Shown in pieces: positions 1 to 8,669 of a stretch of 64,000 bases of DNA; position 1 is the stretch's first letter; every line of letters starts with the position of its first letter. Below the pieces are notes generated by a model that had not been told where the DNA came from, searched no databases, and worked only from the letters and a program-made list of their open reading frames with translations. The stretch covers positions 1 to 64,000 of the forward strand of contig JAMWZD010000004.1 in NCBI GenBank assembly GCA_024304995.1, written 5' to 3'. This DNA comes from Rickettsiales bacterium. GTDB taxonomy: Bacteria; Pseudomonadota; Alphaproteobacteria; Rickettsiales; UBA998. Made by a program: the position numbers and the translations under genes.

Positions 1-2
1 AA

Positions 3-737
3 GCGTCTGCAAAAGCACCGGCGCGTAAGAATATCAATGAGGACTTTCCGCTGCGTGGCTTTGTCACCTGTGGCTGCTGTAATAAGCCTATGACGTCCTG
101 CTGGACAAAGGGGCGCAGTGCTGCTTACCCATATTATCTCTGTAAAACCAAAGGATGCCCGTCGCAAAATAAGGGGGTGCGTGGTGATAAGATGGAAAAA
201 GAATTTGAACATCTGTTGCAGGAGCTCAAACCGTCTGTGCCAGTCTTTATGGCAGCATCTGCAATTTTCTCTGACATCTGGGATGAGAAAATAGACCAAA
301 TCAAGCTGGAAGCCGATGATATACGTAAGCAGGTCATACAAATTGAGCGCAAAAGCGACCAGCTGCTGGATCGCATTGTCGAGGCAGAAAACCCGACCAT
401 TATCGCTGCATATGAGAAAAAACTGAGAACACTGGAGGAAGAAAAGATCACACTGGACGAAAATATCGCCAGATGCGGACGTCCTGTGCAATCATTTAAG
501 GAAACATTTCAAACCGCCTTCACATTTCTGTCAAACCCGCAGGAACTCTGGGCATCAGGCACATTGGAGCATCGCAGAATGGTGCTAAAGCTCATATTTA
601 CTGACAGACTTGCTTATGACCGAAATGAAGGGTTTCAAACCGCCGCAACCGCGCTGCCTATCTCGCTTTTAGCGGGTATTGGGGAGGGTAAGTCGGAAAT
701 GGTGGAGGATACAGGAGTCGAACCTGCGACCTCTTGA
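3..737 (+). CDS. Serine site-specific recombinase, C-terminal part (5' end outside window)
   Basis: This is the C-terminal part of a large serine recombinase, the class that cuts and rejoins DNA for mobile elements. The frame is open from the first bases of the window, so the catalytic resolvase domain lies to the left. Visible are a recombinase zinc-ribbon (FPLRGFVTCGCCNKPM, then YLCKTKGC, four cysteines) and a long coiled-coil stretch typical of the DNA-binding C-terminus. The frame ends in ...KSEMVEDTGVEPATS, whose last 12 or so codons are read antisense through the 3' half of the tRNA-Ala gene. I infer that the gene sits at the edge of an integrated element whose insertion point was near the tRNA. 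Family assignment is firm; whether it is active cannot be judged because the catalytic serine is not in view. Confidence 0.85.
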   Translation, partial: ASAKAPARKNINEDFPLRGFVTCGCCNKPMTSCWTKGRSAAYPYYLCKTKGCPSQNKGVRGDKMEKEFEHLLQELKPSVPVFMAASAIFSDIWDEKIDQIKLEADDIRKQVIQIERKSDQLLDRIVEAENPTIIAAYEKKLRTLEEEKITLDENIARCGRPVQSFKETFQTAFTFLSNPQELWASGTLEHRRMVLKLIFTDRLAYDRNEGFQTAATALPISLLAGIGEGKSEMVEDTGVEPATS

Positions 738-775
738 ATGCAAATCAAGCGCTCTACCAACTGAGCTAATCCCCC
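700..775 (-). tRNA. tRNA-Ala (anticodon UGC), CCA encoded
   Basis: Read on the minus strand, the gene starts GGGGGATTAGCTCAG and folds as a full cloverleaf. The anticodon stem CTTGA/TCAAG encloses the loop TTTGCAA, giving anticodon UGC. The acceptor stem GGGGGAT/ATCCTCC contains the G3:U70 pair that marks alanine tRNA, and the T arm carries GGTTCGACTCC. A73 is followed by a genomically encoded CCA (positions 702-700). The serine recombinase gene on the other strand runs into its 3' half. Confidence 0.96.
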
Positions 776-888
776 GTGTGCGAGGTATGTAATGCTGCAA
801 ATTGTTGCACAAGTCAAGCGCAAGATTCAAAAAAAATCTATTTTTTCAATTTTTTTTCAACTGCTGTTATTCCGCATCAGTTACCGTC

Positions 889-919
889 TTGAAATATATA
901 GATTCCGTCACAATATAAT
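889..919 (+). promoter_or_regulatory. Possible msrB promoter with very short or no leader
   Basis: TTGAAA (889-894) and TATAAT (914-919) lie 19 bases apart, longer than ideal. The -10 ends five bases before the ATG at 925 and no Shine-Dalgarno sequence is visible, so transcription would start at or next to the start codon. This is weaker than the other promoters of this kind in the window. Confidence 0.4.
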
Positions 920-924
920 ATTAT

Positions 925-1461
925 ATGAAATATATAGCCCTATCTTTATGTTGCGCCATTCTTGGCGCTCACCCTCTTTCAGCGCAGGAGAGCAATATGG
1001 AAGCAAAGCAGACTCTTAATGAACCAAAGACATATAATAAAACGCAGGAAAAAATTGATGCGTTGGGACTGGTGCAGAGTTACGTGACTCAAAAAAATGG
1101 CACTGAGCCTCCTTACGTTAATAAATACTGGAATAATAAAGATGCAGGATTATATGTCGATGTGGTTTCTGGTGAGCCTTTATTTTTCTCATTCGACAAG
1201 TTTAACTCAGGCACAGGCTGGCCGAGCTTTACCAAACCTGTGAATGAACACTATATCGTAGAAGAAAAAGACAGCAGTGCAGGCATGGTGCGCACTGAAG
1301 TGCGCTCGCGCTATGCGGATTCGCATCTTGGGCATGTATTCCCTGACGGGCCTGAAGAAGCTGGCGGCTTGCGTTATTGCATCAATTCCGCTGCGTTAAA
1401 ATTTATCCCTGTGAATGAACTGGAGCAGGAAGGATATGGCGAATATTTAGCTGCGTTTTAG
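925..1461 (+). CDS. msrB: Exported peptide-methionine (R)-S-oxide reductase
   Basis: MsrB reduces the R-sulfoxide of oxidised methionine in proteins. The 178-residue product starts with a likely signal peptide (hydrophobic to about residue 20, AHPLSA then QE), so it probably repairs periplasmic proteins. The MsrB fold covers about residues 45-165: [25 protein letters not shown] and the catalytic motif RYCINS with Cys152. The two CxxC pairs that bind zinc in many MsrBs are absent ([10 protein letters not shown] where CxxC is common), as in the zinc-free branch. The usual resolving cysteine in SGCGWPS is Thr97 here, so recycling must use another thiol. The gene converges on lpxB and overlaps its end by 15 bases. 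Confidence 0.93.
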   Translation: MKYIALSLCCAILGAHPLSAQESNMEAKQTLNEPKTYNKTQEKIDALGLVQSYVTQKNGTEPPYVNKYWNNKDAGLYVDVVSGEPLFFSFDKFNSGTGWPSFTKPVNEHYIVEEKDSSAGMVRTEVRSRYADSHLGHVFPDGPEEAGGLRYCINSAALKFIPVNELEQEGYGEYLAAF

Positions 1462-2595
1462 TAAATAATCGTCAATTACATCTGCAGCATTACTATGCGC
1501 TGTTTTGTCATCTGGGCGGTGCAACTGCTTAAGCGCGGCAAAACACGCTCTATTCTGCTTTCGCGCCGTTTCGGGGCGCATTACCAGTTTTTTTAGCTCC
1601 GTTGCCAGTTTTTCAGCGTTGCAGTCATCCTGCAAACGTTCCTGAATCACCTGTTTTCTGCTGAGAATATTCACCAGATTCACATAAGGAATAGTCAGAT
1701 ATTTTCGCAATAGCCATTCAGTCAGCTTGCTAACCTTATAGGCTGCCACCATAGGCACGCCATATTTGGCAATCTCTAATGTTACTGTTCCTGTTTTGCT
1801 GAGCGCCACATGCGCACGGCGCAGTGCCAGATGATGGTCTTCATCACTGGTGATAATAGTATGTGAGGCAACCAGCCCGTTCATATCTATAAATTGTGCA
1901 ATATAAGGTGTGCTATGAACAGTGACATGCAAAGTTGGATAATGTCTGTGCAGCAGATTCAGTGCTTCTTTAAACACAGGCAACATGCGCTTCACCTCCC
2001 CCTTACGGCTGCCAGGGAACAATGACACATGCAGATGATTATCATGCATATTATGTTCACGAGGCGTTTGAAAACATTCATATAAATCATCAACCGCAGG
2101 ATGACCAATAAAACTGGATTTTAAACCATATGCTTCAAAATATTTTGGCTCAAATGGCAGCAATGTTAGCAAGTGGTCATATAATACGGCTGTTTTTTCC
2201 GCACGTTCTGGCTTATATGCCCACACCGTTGGTGCGACGTAATGTACACAGGTGATTTTGTCACCATAGCATTTGCGCAACCATTCCACGACGCGGTTGT
2301 TAAAGCCTGGTGAATCTATTGTCACAAACACATCTGCATGTGAATTGATTGCATCTTCACATGCTTCTTTCACCCGCACCATCAGACGCAGCATATGCGG
2401 GAGAATTTCTGCAAACCCCATATAGGAAAGTTCATGCATAGGAAATAATGATGACATTCCTTCCGCTTCCATTCGCGGACCGCCAATCCCGGCAAAACTA
2501 ATATTTTCACCGTGACGAGATTTCAATTCTTTCATCAGACCAGCACCCAGAGCATCACCCGAGGCTTCGCCAGCAATCATATAGACTTTTTTCAT
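1447..2595 (-). CDS. lpxB: Lipid-A-disaccharide synthase
   Basis: LpxB, a GT19 glycosyltransferase on the inner face of the membrane, joins UDP-2,3-diacylglucosamine and lipid X to form the lipid A disaccharide. The 382-residue length is normal. Recognisable are the N-terminal [24 protein letters not shown], the middle SPGFNNRV and [15 protein letters not shown], the LLPFEP segment and the C-terminal [17 protein letters not shown] and [11 protein letters not shown] motifs. It is the last gene of the lipid A block; its start overlaps the lpxI stop by four bases (ATGA), which implies translational coupling. Its 3' end overlaps the convergent msrB gene. Confidence 0.96.
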   Translation of the reverse strand: MKKVYMIAGEASGDALGAGLMKELKSRHGENISFAGIGGPRMEAEGMSSLFPMHELSYMGFAEILPHMLRLMVRVKEACEDAINSHADVFVTIDSPGFNNRVVEWLRKCYGDKITCVHYVAPTVWAYKPERAEKTAVLYDHLLTLLPFEPKYFEAYGLKSSFIGHPAVDDLYECFQTPREHNMHDNHLHVSLFPGSRKGEVKRMLPVFKEALNLLHRHYPTLHVTVHSTPYIAQFIDMNGLVASHTIITSDEDHHLALRRAHVALSKTGTVTLEIAKYGVPMVAAYKVSKLTEWLLRKYLTIPYVNLVNILSRKQVIQERLQDDCNAEKLATELKKLVMRPETARKQNRACFAALKQLHRPDDKTAHSNAADVIDDYLLKRS

Positions 2596-3431
2596 GAGGC
2601 AGATGATAACGTGAAACCGTAAATAAAGATATTATTTTGGTTCGCATCTGCAATTACGGCCTGTTTCCCCAGTAACAATGTTGCATCTGCGCCAACTGCA
2701 ATGCCCGAAATGCCTGTCTTACTGCATAATTCTACGGTATCTTTGCCAATTACGGGCATGTCAACATGCAAAATCTGCCCTTCTTTTGGTGCTTTGATCA
2801 GTACACTGGATTGCGCTGCATCTATATAGGGGGATACACGCTGCAACAACGCTTCTGTGCCTTCAATTGCTTCCACGCCCAGCACATGACCGTTCTGCAC
2901 AACCACCGCCTGCCCCACATCATAAGGTGAGAGCGCTTTCAACACTTTTTTGCCGATTGCAATATCCTGCATATGCATTTCCTTGGGGGCGCGCAGCGTC
3001 ATTGCCCCCTCATCTGCCACATGACTTTTGCAGATTTCATGCGCACCCACAATGGTGAAGCCATGTTCTTCAAAAAACTGAGAGATAATATCCAGCAGAC
3101 GATTATCACCAGAAAAGAGCTTCGTGCCGAGCCGTTTTAACAAGGCTGCCCCTTTAGCATCTGGCATAATATGCGATAGTTTGGGGCGCTTAATATATCC
3201 CGCCATCACAATTTGTCTGATGCCCTGTTTTTTCAGCGTATCCATTGCTGCGCCGAGTGCGCCAATGCGAAACCAGACATGCGGCACGTCACTTGTAATG
3301 TCTTCTGGTGTGTTGCCTTCAATCGCCAGAATAAAATTATCTCCTGACTGTGCTTTGCGCGCGGTCAGAATCAGATGCGGCAGTTCACCACTTCCTGCAA
3401 TAATCGCTAATGGCGCGTCACTGTCATACAT
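2592..3431 (-). CDS. lpxI: UDP-2,3-diacylglucosamine diphosphatase, LpxI type
   Basis: LpxI cleaves UDP-2,3-diacylglucosamine to lipid X and UMP, the step before LpxB. It is the form used by most alphaproteobacteria in place of LpxH. The 279-residue protein shows the family N-terminus (LAIIAGSGELPHLI), VMAGYIKRP, the middle segment GAHEICKSH and the C-terminal DMPVIGKDTVELCSKTGISG. The position between lpxA (6 bases upstream) and lpxB (4-base overlap) matches the usual alphaproteobacterial order. Assignment rests on sequence family and context together. Confidence 0.94.
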   Translation of the reverse strand: MYDSDAPLAIIAGSGELPHLILTARKAQSGDNFILAIEGNTPEDITSDVPHVWFRIGALGAAMDTLKKQGIRQIVMAGYIKRPKLSHIMPDAKGAALLKRLGTKLFSGDNRLLDIISQFFEEHGFTIVGAHEICKSHVADEGAMTLRAPKEMHMQDIAIGKKVLKALSPYDVGQAVVVQNGHVLGVEAIEGTEALLQRVSPYIDAAQSSVLIKAPKEGQILHVDMPVIGKDTVELCSKTGISGIAVGADATLLLGKQAVIADANQNNIFIYGFTLSSAS

Positions 3432-3437
3432 AGATTA

Positions 3438-4226
3438 TTATTTTGGCACACAAAGTGAACGTTTGCTGGCTGAAAGAATAAAGTCAAACATTTCAACAAT
3501 ATCGGCATTATCTTCACCTGCTTTCAGCGCTTCAGCGCGTTGCTGTATGCTGGTATGATCTCCATCAAACAAATCTTTATATAAACCACGCATGGCATGA
3601 ATGGTTTCACGGTCAAAGCCGCGGCGCTTCAGTCCAATCAGATTTAACCCTGCCAAAGATGCGCGTTCCCCCATGACTGAACCATACGGAATCACATCAT
3701 GTTCCACACCAGACATGCCGCCCACCATTGCATGTTTTCCAATGCGCACAAACTGGTGAATGGCAGCAAGACCGCCAATCACCGCGTGAGACCCTACATG
3801 CACATGTCCTGCAAGTGTGGCGTTGTTTGCCATAATCACATAATCCCCGACGACACAATCATGCGCCACATGGCTTCCCACCATAAACAACCCGTTATCG
3901 CCAACTTTGGTCAGCAATCCGCCACCTTCAGTGCCTGGGTTCATGGTAACATGCTCGCGGATGACGTTATCTGAGCCAATTTCAAGCCGTGATGCTTCGC
4001 CTTTGAATTTCAAATCCTGCGGGGGATGCCCTAAGGAAGAAAACGGATAAATAACCGTGCGTTCGCCAATGCTGGTATGTCCGCTAATACTGACATGAGA
4101 TACCAGTTTCACATCATCTGCAATGCGCACATGCTCACCAATAACGCAGTAAGCCCCGATTGTGACATTTTTTCCAATGACAGCACGGTCATGAATGACT
4201 GCAGTCTCGTGTATGGTCTGGCTCAC
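3438..4226 (-). CDS. lpxA: UDP-N-acetylglucosamine acyltransferase
   Basis: LpxA transfers a 3-hydroxyacyl chain from ACP to the 3-OH of UDP-GlcNAc, the first step of lipid A synthesis, in the cytoplasm. The 262-residue protein has the left-handed beta-helix hexapeptide repeat (IGKNVTIGAYCVIGE and similar) over about residues 10-190, the VAHDCVVGDYV segment containing the catalytic histidine of the family, and the helical C-terminal domain. The start overlaps the fabZ stop by four bases, so the two are probably co-translated. Confidence 0.96.
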   Translation of the reverse strand: MSQTIHETAVIHDRAVIGKNVTIGAYCVIGEHVRIADDVKLVSHVSISGHTSIGERTVIYPFSSLGHPPQDLKFKGEASRLEIGSDNVIREHVTMNPGTEGGGLLTKVGDNGLFMVGSHVAHDCVVGDYVIMANNATLAGHVHVGSHAVIGGLAAIHQFVRIGKHAMVGGMSGVEHDVIPYGSVMGERASLAGLNLIGLKRRGFDRETIHAMRGLYKDLFDGDHTSIQQRAEALKAGEDNADIVEMFDFILSASKRSLCVPK

Positions 4227-4711
4227 TTTTTCTCCTCATCATTATCTACGATCATTGCTGAAAATGTTGCTTCTGAGACTTTTTCGCCTTCAACGTAACA
4301 AATGCCTTCAAACTTCCAGACATTGCCACGGCTGCGAAGCACTTTAACATAAACTCGTAACTGATCCCCTGGTGTTACGAGTTTGCGGAAACGCGCATTG
4401 TCTACCGCCATAAAATAAACCAGCTTGCCTTCTGCTTCTTTGCCCAGCGTATGCACTACCAAAATGCCCGCCGTCTGCGCCATTGATTCTACCATCAAGA
4501 CTCCAGGCATCACCGCCTGAGAGGGGAAATGACCTGAAAAATGCGGCTCACCAGCGCTTACATTTTTAATGCCTAAGGCAGATTCATTTTTTTGCAGATT
4601 TACGACTCTGTCAACCATCAAAAAAGGAAAGCGATGGGGAATCATATCCTTTACGCGCTCATGATCCACCGCGTCTAATTCTGTGTTAATGGTAAAATGT
4701 TCCTGACTCAT
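4223..4711 (-). CDS. fabZ: 3-hydroxyacyl-ACP dehydratase FabZ
   Basis: FabZ removes water from 3-hydroxyacyl-ACP in fatty acid elongation, so it competes with LpxA and LpxD for the same substrate pool, which is the usual reason given for this gene order. The 162-residue hot-dog protein carries PHRFPFLMVDRV and GHFPSQAVMPGVLMVESMAQ, with catalytic His61 and Glu75. A strong Shine-Dalgarno GAGGAG precedes the ATG. It lies 13 bases after lpxD and overlaps lpxA. Confidence 0.96.
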   Translation of the reverse strand: MSQEHFTINTELDAVDHERVKDMIPHRFPFLMVDRVVNLQKNESALGIKNVSAGEPHFSGHFPSQAVMPGVLMVESMAQTAGILVVHTLGKEAEGKLVYFMAVDNARFRKLVTPGDQLRVYVKVLRSRGNVWKFEGICYVEGEKVSEATFSAMIVDNDEEKK

Positions 4712-4724
4712 AATCTCCTCGTCC

Positions 4725-5744
4725 CTATGATGCTTTCTTATTGCTTGATAATTTTCTAAGTGTGATGTGGTTGCGATGCCAGTCTTTCACGGGCATAGCA
4801 GGGATGCCGCCATATGTCTGCCCTGCGGGAATATCACCCGTGACACCAGATTTTGCTGCTAGTTTCACACCAGCACCAATATTGACGTGACCTGCGACAC
4901 CAACCTGACCTGCTAAGATGGCATAATCACCAATTTTCGTGCTGCCTGCAATGCCACATTGTGACACCAGCACGGCGTGTTTGCCAATCTGCACATTATG
5001 ACCAATCTGCACCAGATTATCAATGCGTGCGCCCTCACCTATCAGCGTATCTGGCCCTGCACCACGGTCTATAGTAGTACCCGATCCAATTTCCACGTTA
5101 TTTTCAATAATGACACGCCCAAGTTGCGGCACTTTGAGATGACCGCCTGCCCCCATAGCAAAACCAAACCCATCCTGACCAATATGCACGCCGCGATGAA
5201 TGAACACATCATCACCAATCATGCAGTGGCTGAGCGAACATAACGCCCCGATCTTTGTGTTTTTGCCTATGCTTACACCGTCATCAATCACTGTGTTTGC
5301 GTCAATCACCGTGTTTTCACCAATGCTCACCTGTTCGCCAATCACCACATTTGCTCCGATAAAGCAATTTTTACCAATAATTGCTGATGGTGCTATAGAT
5401 GCCTGATCGGAAATATGCCCCGCTTTGGTTTTAACAGGATAAAAATAAGACGCTATTTTTGCATAAGCTCTGTATGGATCATCATTAAAGAGCAATGCCA
5501 TGCCAGACGGCGCAAATTCTTTAAACTTTTTGCGCAATATGCAAAAGCCAGCGCCGCTTTTTGCGAAGGAAGGTTTATATTTCACATTATCAAAGAATGA
5601 AATGTCTGTTGAATGTGCATCCTCCAAAGAGGCGACGTCATGAACCATTCCATCTTTTGACGTGTCAAATTCACATTCGCTCAATGTTGCCAGAAACGAT
5701 GCTAATACAGGTTCCTGCTTAGTGAAAAAACGAGAATCTGCCAT
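4725..5744 (-). CDS. lpxD: UDP-3-O-acylglucosamine N-acyltransferase
   Basis: LpxD adds the N-linked 3-hydroxyacyl chain in the third lipid A step. The 339-residue protein has an N-terminal uridine-binding domain (to about residue 110), a long left-handed beta-helix of hexapeptide repeats, and a short helical C-terminus. The catalytic region reads [10 protein letters not shown], and [20 protein letters not shown] is the family's C-terminal mark. It follows skp by five bases and precedes fabZ, as in other alphaproteobacteria. Confidence 0.96.
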   Translation of the reverse strand: MADSRFFTKQEPVLASFLATLSECEFDTSKDGMVHDVASLEDAHSTDISFFDNVKYKPSFAKSGAGFCILRKKFKEFAPSGMALLFNDDPYRAYAKIASYFYPVKTKAGHISDQASIAPSAIIGKNCFIGANVVIGEQVSIGENTVIDANTVIDDGVSIGKNTKIGALCSLSHCMIGDDVFIHRGVHIGQDGFGFAMGAGGHLKVPQLGRVIIENNVEIGSGTTIDRGAGPDTLIGEGARIDNLVQIGHNVQIGKHAVLVSQCGIAGSTKIGDYAILAGQVGVAGHVNIGAGVKLAAKSGVTGDIPAGQTYGGIPAMPVKDWHRNHITLRKLSSNKKAS

Positions 5745-5749
5745 TAGGC

Positions 5750-6274
5750 CTACTCAAAATTCACTTTCATTGAAGGAAGGTCATTATCCAGACGTTTCAG
5801 CACTTCATCTGTAATATCCAGTGATGGCTTGACATAAAGTGACTGAGTGCTGGGAATAACCATATCCACATTTTTTTCATTCGCAATATTCGCCACAATC
5901 GCAGTTACCTTGTTTTGAATGGTAACAATCGCACCTTCAAACGCACGGCGCAGTTTCATGCGCTTTTGCTGCACGTCACGCTGCGCAGTTGCCGCGTTTT
6001 CACGGAAGTCTTTCAGCTTCTTGTTAAATTCCTCGGAAGAAAGCAAGCCGCGCTGCTTTGCAAGCTCTTTGTCTTTTGCCTGCAAATCCGCTTCTGTTTT
6101 GCTGACCTGTGACTGAAAATTTTTCTGCTTTGCATCCAGCTGATCTCTTGCACTGTTTGCCGCTTTGGATTTTCCCATCACGCGCTGCATATCCACCACA
6201 GCAATTTCAGTTGCCTGCGATGCAATTGGAAGCATCAACGCCACAATGCAACATAGGGTATAGAATGTTCTCAT
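5750..6274 (-). CDS. skp: OmpH/Skp-family periplasmic chaperone
   Basis: Skp-like proteins hold unfolded outer-membrane proteins in the periplasm on the way to the BAM complex. The product is 174 residues: a signal peptide ([21 protein letters not shown]), the start of the mature protein at [12 protein letters not shown], then a long coiled-coil (about residues 45-120) forming the tentacles of the family. The ATG at 6274 was chosen because it begins the signal peptide and has AAAGG upstream; the longer open frame to 6400 would overlap the divergent ygfZ and put a hydrophilic stretch ahead of the signal. bamA, normally just upstream, is missing; ygfZ diverges instead. Confidence 0.9.
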   Translation of the reverse strand: MRTFYTLCCIVALMLPIASQATEIAVVDMQRVMGKSKAANSARDQLDAKQKNFQSQVSKTEADLQAKDKELAKQRGLLSSEEFNKKLKDFRENAATAQRDVQQKRMKLRRAFEGAIVTIQNKVTAIVANIANEKNVDMVIPSTQSLYVKPSLDITDEVLKRLDNDLPSMKVNFE

Positions 6275-6351
6275 AGTAATACCTTTAATTTCTATTTGTG
6301 TTATCACTAACAAGGGAAGCAAAAAAACGCTACTGTTATTTTCAAGCCATC

Positions 6352-6379
6352 TTGCAAATTCTGGATTTGAAGATACATA
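6352..6379 (+). promoter_or_regulatory. ygfZ promoter, leaderless geometry
   Basis: TTGCAA (6352-6357), a 16-base spacer and TACATA (6374-6379). Six bases then separate the -10 from the ATG at 6386, so transcription should begin at the start codon. No Shine-Dalgarno sequence precedes the ATG. Confidence 0.5.
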
Positions 6380-6385
6380 TAGACA

Positions 6386-7186
6386 ATGAGTTTCATCCAT
6401 TTAAAAGACAGATCCGTTATAAAAATCACGGGTAAAGATACGCACCATCTGCTGCAGGGGCTGATTACGAACAACATGAACTTGCTGGAAGAAGACGGCG
6501 CACTCTATTCTGCATTGCTCACCCCGCAAGGAAAATATCTGTATGATTTCTTTCTGGTGCAACGCGGAGACACTATTTATTGCGATATTTATCAGCCAGA
6601 CGCAGAGAGTTTTCTGAAAAAGCTGAAAATGTATCGTCTGAGAGCAGATGTTCAGTTTGAAATTCTCGAACATATGCATGTTCTGACTTCATTTACAAAT
6701 GATACGCTAGAAGATGCCACTGCTTTTAAAGACCCCCGACATGAGCAGATGGGGCATCGCTTCATTGCCGCATCCTTGCCAGAGAATCTAAGAGATGATG
6801 CAGAATATCATTCCCACCGCATTCAGCATGGCATTGCTGAAGGGGCATATGACGCGGTGCAGGACAAAACATTATTGCTTGAAATGGGCTATGATGCCAT
6901 CAACGCCATCGACTTTCACAAAGGGTGTTATGTGGGGCAGGAAGTGACCGCCCGTTCAAAATACCGCGCGAATATTCGCAAGAAAATCTATATTATCGAG
7001 GCTGATGCTATTTTTTCTGATGGTGATATAGAAATCGTTGCAGGGGACGTCGTGCTTGGGGAAAGACGGTCATATCATAATCATCAGGCGCTTGCCCTGC
7101 TTCATTCTGAAAAACTGCAAAACGCGTTGGATGCAAAAGAAAAGATATTATGTGGCAAACAGGAGATCAGCGTTAAAAACGTTTAA
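6386..7186 (+). CDS. ygfZ: YgfZ/GcvT-like folate-binding protein, Fe-S cluster assembly factor
   Basis: YgfZ (IBA57 in mitochondria) uses tetrahydrofolate and helps the maturation or repair of certain iron-sulfur enzymes. The 266-residue protein begins with the GcvT-like fold (ITGKDTHHLLQGLITNNM) and carries the family signature KGCYVGQEVTARSKYRA, including the conserved cysteine of K-G-C-Y-x-G-Q-E. The C-terminal domain is short and somewhat degenerate. The gene stands alone on the plus strand, divergent from skp, and its stop overlaps the end of hpt. Confidence 0.92.
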   Translation: MSFIHLKDRSVIKITGKDTHHLLQGLITNNMNLLEEDGALYSALLTPQGKYLYDFFLVQRGDTIYCDIYQPDAESFLKKLKMYRLRADVQFEILEHMHVLTSFTNDTLEDATAFKDPRHEQMGHRFIAASLPENLRDDAEYHSHRIQHGIAEGAYDAVQDKTLLLEMGYDAINAIDFHKGCYVGQEVTARSKYRANIRKKIYIIEADAIFSDGDIEIVAGDVVLGERRSYHNHQALALLHSEKLQNALDAKEKILCGKQEISVKNV

Positions 7187-7743
7187 TCCAGTGCGCCAAT
7201 GAATGGCAATTCACGGTAAAAGCCTGCATAATCCAGACCATACCCAACTACAAATGTGTCTTCAATTTTAAAGCCAGTAAAATCTGCTTCAATCTCAATT
7301 TCGCGTTTGTTTGGTTTGTCCAAAAGGACGCAGATATGAACAGATTGCGCGCCTTTTTCCAGCATCATATTTTTGGCAAAATGCAATGTATTGCCAGACT
7401 CCAGAATATCGTCAATCAACACAATTTTCTTGCCTGAAATATCATCCGCATGGGATGAATTCATGGTTATGGTTCCGCTTGATGTTTTGCCGCTTCCATA
7501 ACTTGAGAGCGTCATAAAGTCCACCTGAGGTGTTGCTCCCTGATAATGCAATGCGCGAACCAGATCTGCTGCAAACACAAAACTGCCCTTGAGCAACCCA
7601 ATCAGCAGAAATTCAGACCCACATTCCTGAACGATGCTTGCCGCCAGCGAATCCAGCCGTTCATCCAGATCGTCTTTACTATATAATACGCGCAAATCCG
7701 CTGCGGCTTTATAATCATCTGGTTTTTTGAACAGCACCGACAT
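7183..7743 (-). CDS. hpt: Hypoxanthine phosphoribosyltransferase
   Basis: This salvage enzyme makes IMP or GMP from hypoxanthine or guanine and PRPP. The 186-residue protein shows the early flexible-loop region with LLIGLLKGSFVFAADLVRAL, then DFMTLSSYGSGKTSSG, and the PRPP-binding motif VLIDDILESGNTL. The C-terminal VGYGLDYAGFYRELPFIGAL is typical. It lies one base after the zinc-ribbon membrane gene, so the two are likely co-transcribed; its stop overlaps the stop region of ygfZ. Confidence 0.94.
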   Translation of the reverse strand: MSVLFKKPDDYKAAADLRVLYSKDDLDERLDSLAASIVQECGSEFLLIGLLKGSFVFAADLVRALHYQGATPQVDFMTLSSYGSGKTSSGTITMNSSHADDISGKKIVLIDDILESGNTLHFAKNMMLEKGAQSVHICVLLDKPNKREIEIEADFTGFKIEDTFVVGYGLDYAGFYRELPFIGALD

Positions 7744-7744
7744 T

Positions 7745-8599
7745 TTAACGCAACCTCAGCTCAATCGGGCTGCCAATTTCAACAGATAAGGTTGCCGCAT
7801 TCAACGCACTTGGCGCTTCAAAATTCACATCATATGGTTCATCACTTTTGCCGCGCAACACTTTATCTTCTGTGACATAGCCATCCTGCAGAATGACACC
7901 GTCTTCATCCATCAGGCGCACTCTGGCGGTTGGCAGTGGCGCATCATTGTCTGATTCATTCACAATCAGGCTTTTAATTTTAAACTCGTCTTTACTGCCT
8001 GATGTATTATGGAGCAATTCAACATCCCCAAGCAGAATTGCGCCTGTATCATGATATCCTATTGCAGCGTAAAACGGGGAAGCATTTGGAAATCTATCTA
8101 TGATAAAATCACGGTAAATAATAGCTGCGAGGAACAACACAAACAGCAAGCACACCGCATTTGCAGCATAGAGCATATTACGCTGGAAGGAAAAACGCTT
8201 CTCAGCCTGTTGCACTTTAATATCCGTTCTGGAGGAACGAACATCAGGAAATAGGGTATCTATTTTCGGTGCAGCCTTTGTTTCTCCCTCCTCATCTTCA
8301 TCAGATGCAGAGTCTTCTTCAAAGTCAAATGTTGAGCCGTCATCTTCAGCAATATCGTCTTTTTGTGAGATGCTTTCAACAGACCCACCAGCCATCAACG
8401 CATCAAACGCATCTTTGTCTGATGCTGTTTCATCTGTTTGTAGAAAACTACCATCTTCTGCCTGCAGATCCTGACGTTGTGCATACCACACATGCTTGCA
8501 AGCTGCGCACCGCACTCTGCGCCCTGCTGCGCCAATCGCATCTGCTGGAACGCGAAAACGATTGTTACATTCAGGACATTGCAGGACTTTTTTAATCAT
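7745..8599 (-). CDS. MJ0042-type zinc-ribbon membrane protein
   Basis: The first 40 residues form a zinc ribbon of the MJ0042 type, with Cys8, Cys11, Cys31 and Cys34 in CPECNNRFRVPAD and RCAACKHVW. A strongly acidic, low-complexity linker follows (about 45-115). A single membrane helix lies at about 142-163, and the C-terminal 110 residues form a DUF3426-like beta domain that would lie in the periplasm. Proteins of this build are widespread in proteobacteria and have no agreed function. Here it is the first gene of a pair with hpt, one base apart. Confidence 0.85.
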   Translation of the reverse strand: MIKKVLQCPECNNRFRVPADAIGAAGRRVRCAACKHVWYAQRQDLQAEDGSFLQTDETASDKDAFDALMAGGSVESISQKDDIAEDDGSTFDFEEDSASDEDEEGETKAAPKIDTLFPDVRSSRTDIKVQQAEKRFSFQRNMLYAANAVCLLFVLFLAAIIYRDFIIDRFPNASPFYAAIGYHDTGAILLGDVELLHNTSGSKDEFKIKSLIVNESDNDAPLPTARVRLMDEDGVILQDGYVTEDKVLRGKSDEPYDVNFEAPSALNAATLSVEIGSPIELRLR

Positions 8600-8669
8600 G
8601 TGATTGGCTAATATTTTTTTCGATGTTGGTTAAAGCTAATAAGATTCTCTTATCTCGTCAAATAAATAA

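Noticed and set aside
134-451. Minus-strand reading frames across the recombinase and other conserved genes (for example 134-451, 3124-3558, 11481-11933, 61141-61980)
   Set aside because: These frames oppose strongly supported proteins, lack ribosome binding sites and have compositions expected of antisense shadows.
6275-6400. N-terminal extension of skp to the ATG at 6400
   Set aside because: It would overlap the divergent ygfZ start and place 42 hydrophilic residues ahead of an evident signal peptide; AAAGG precedes the ATG at 6274.
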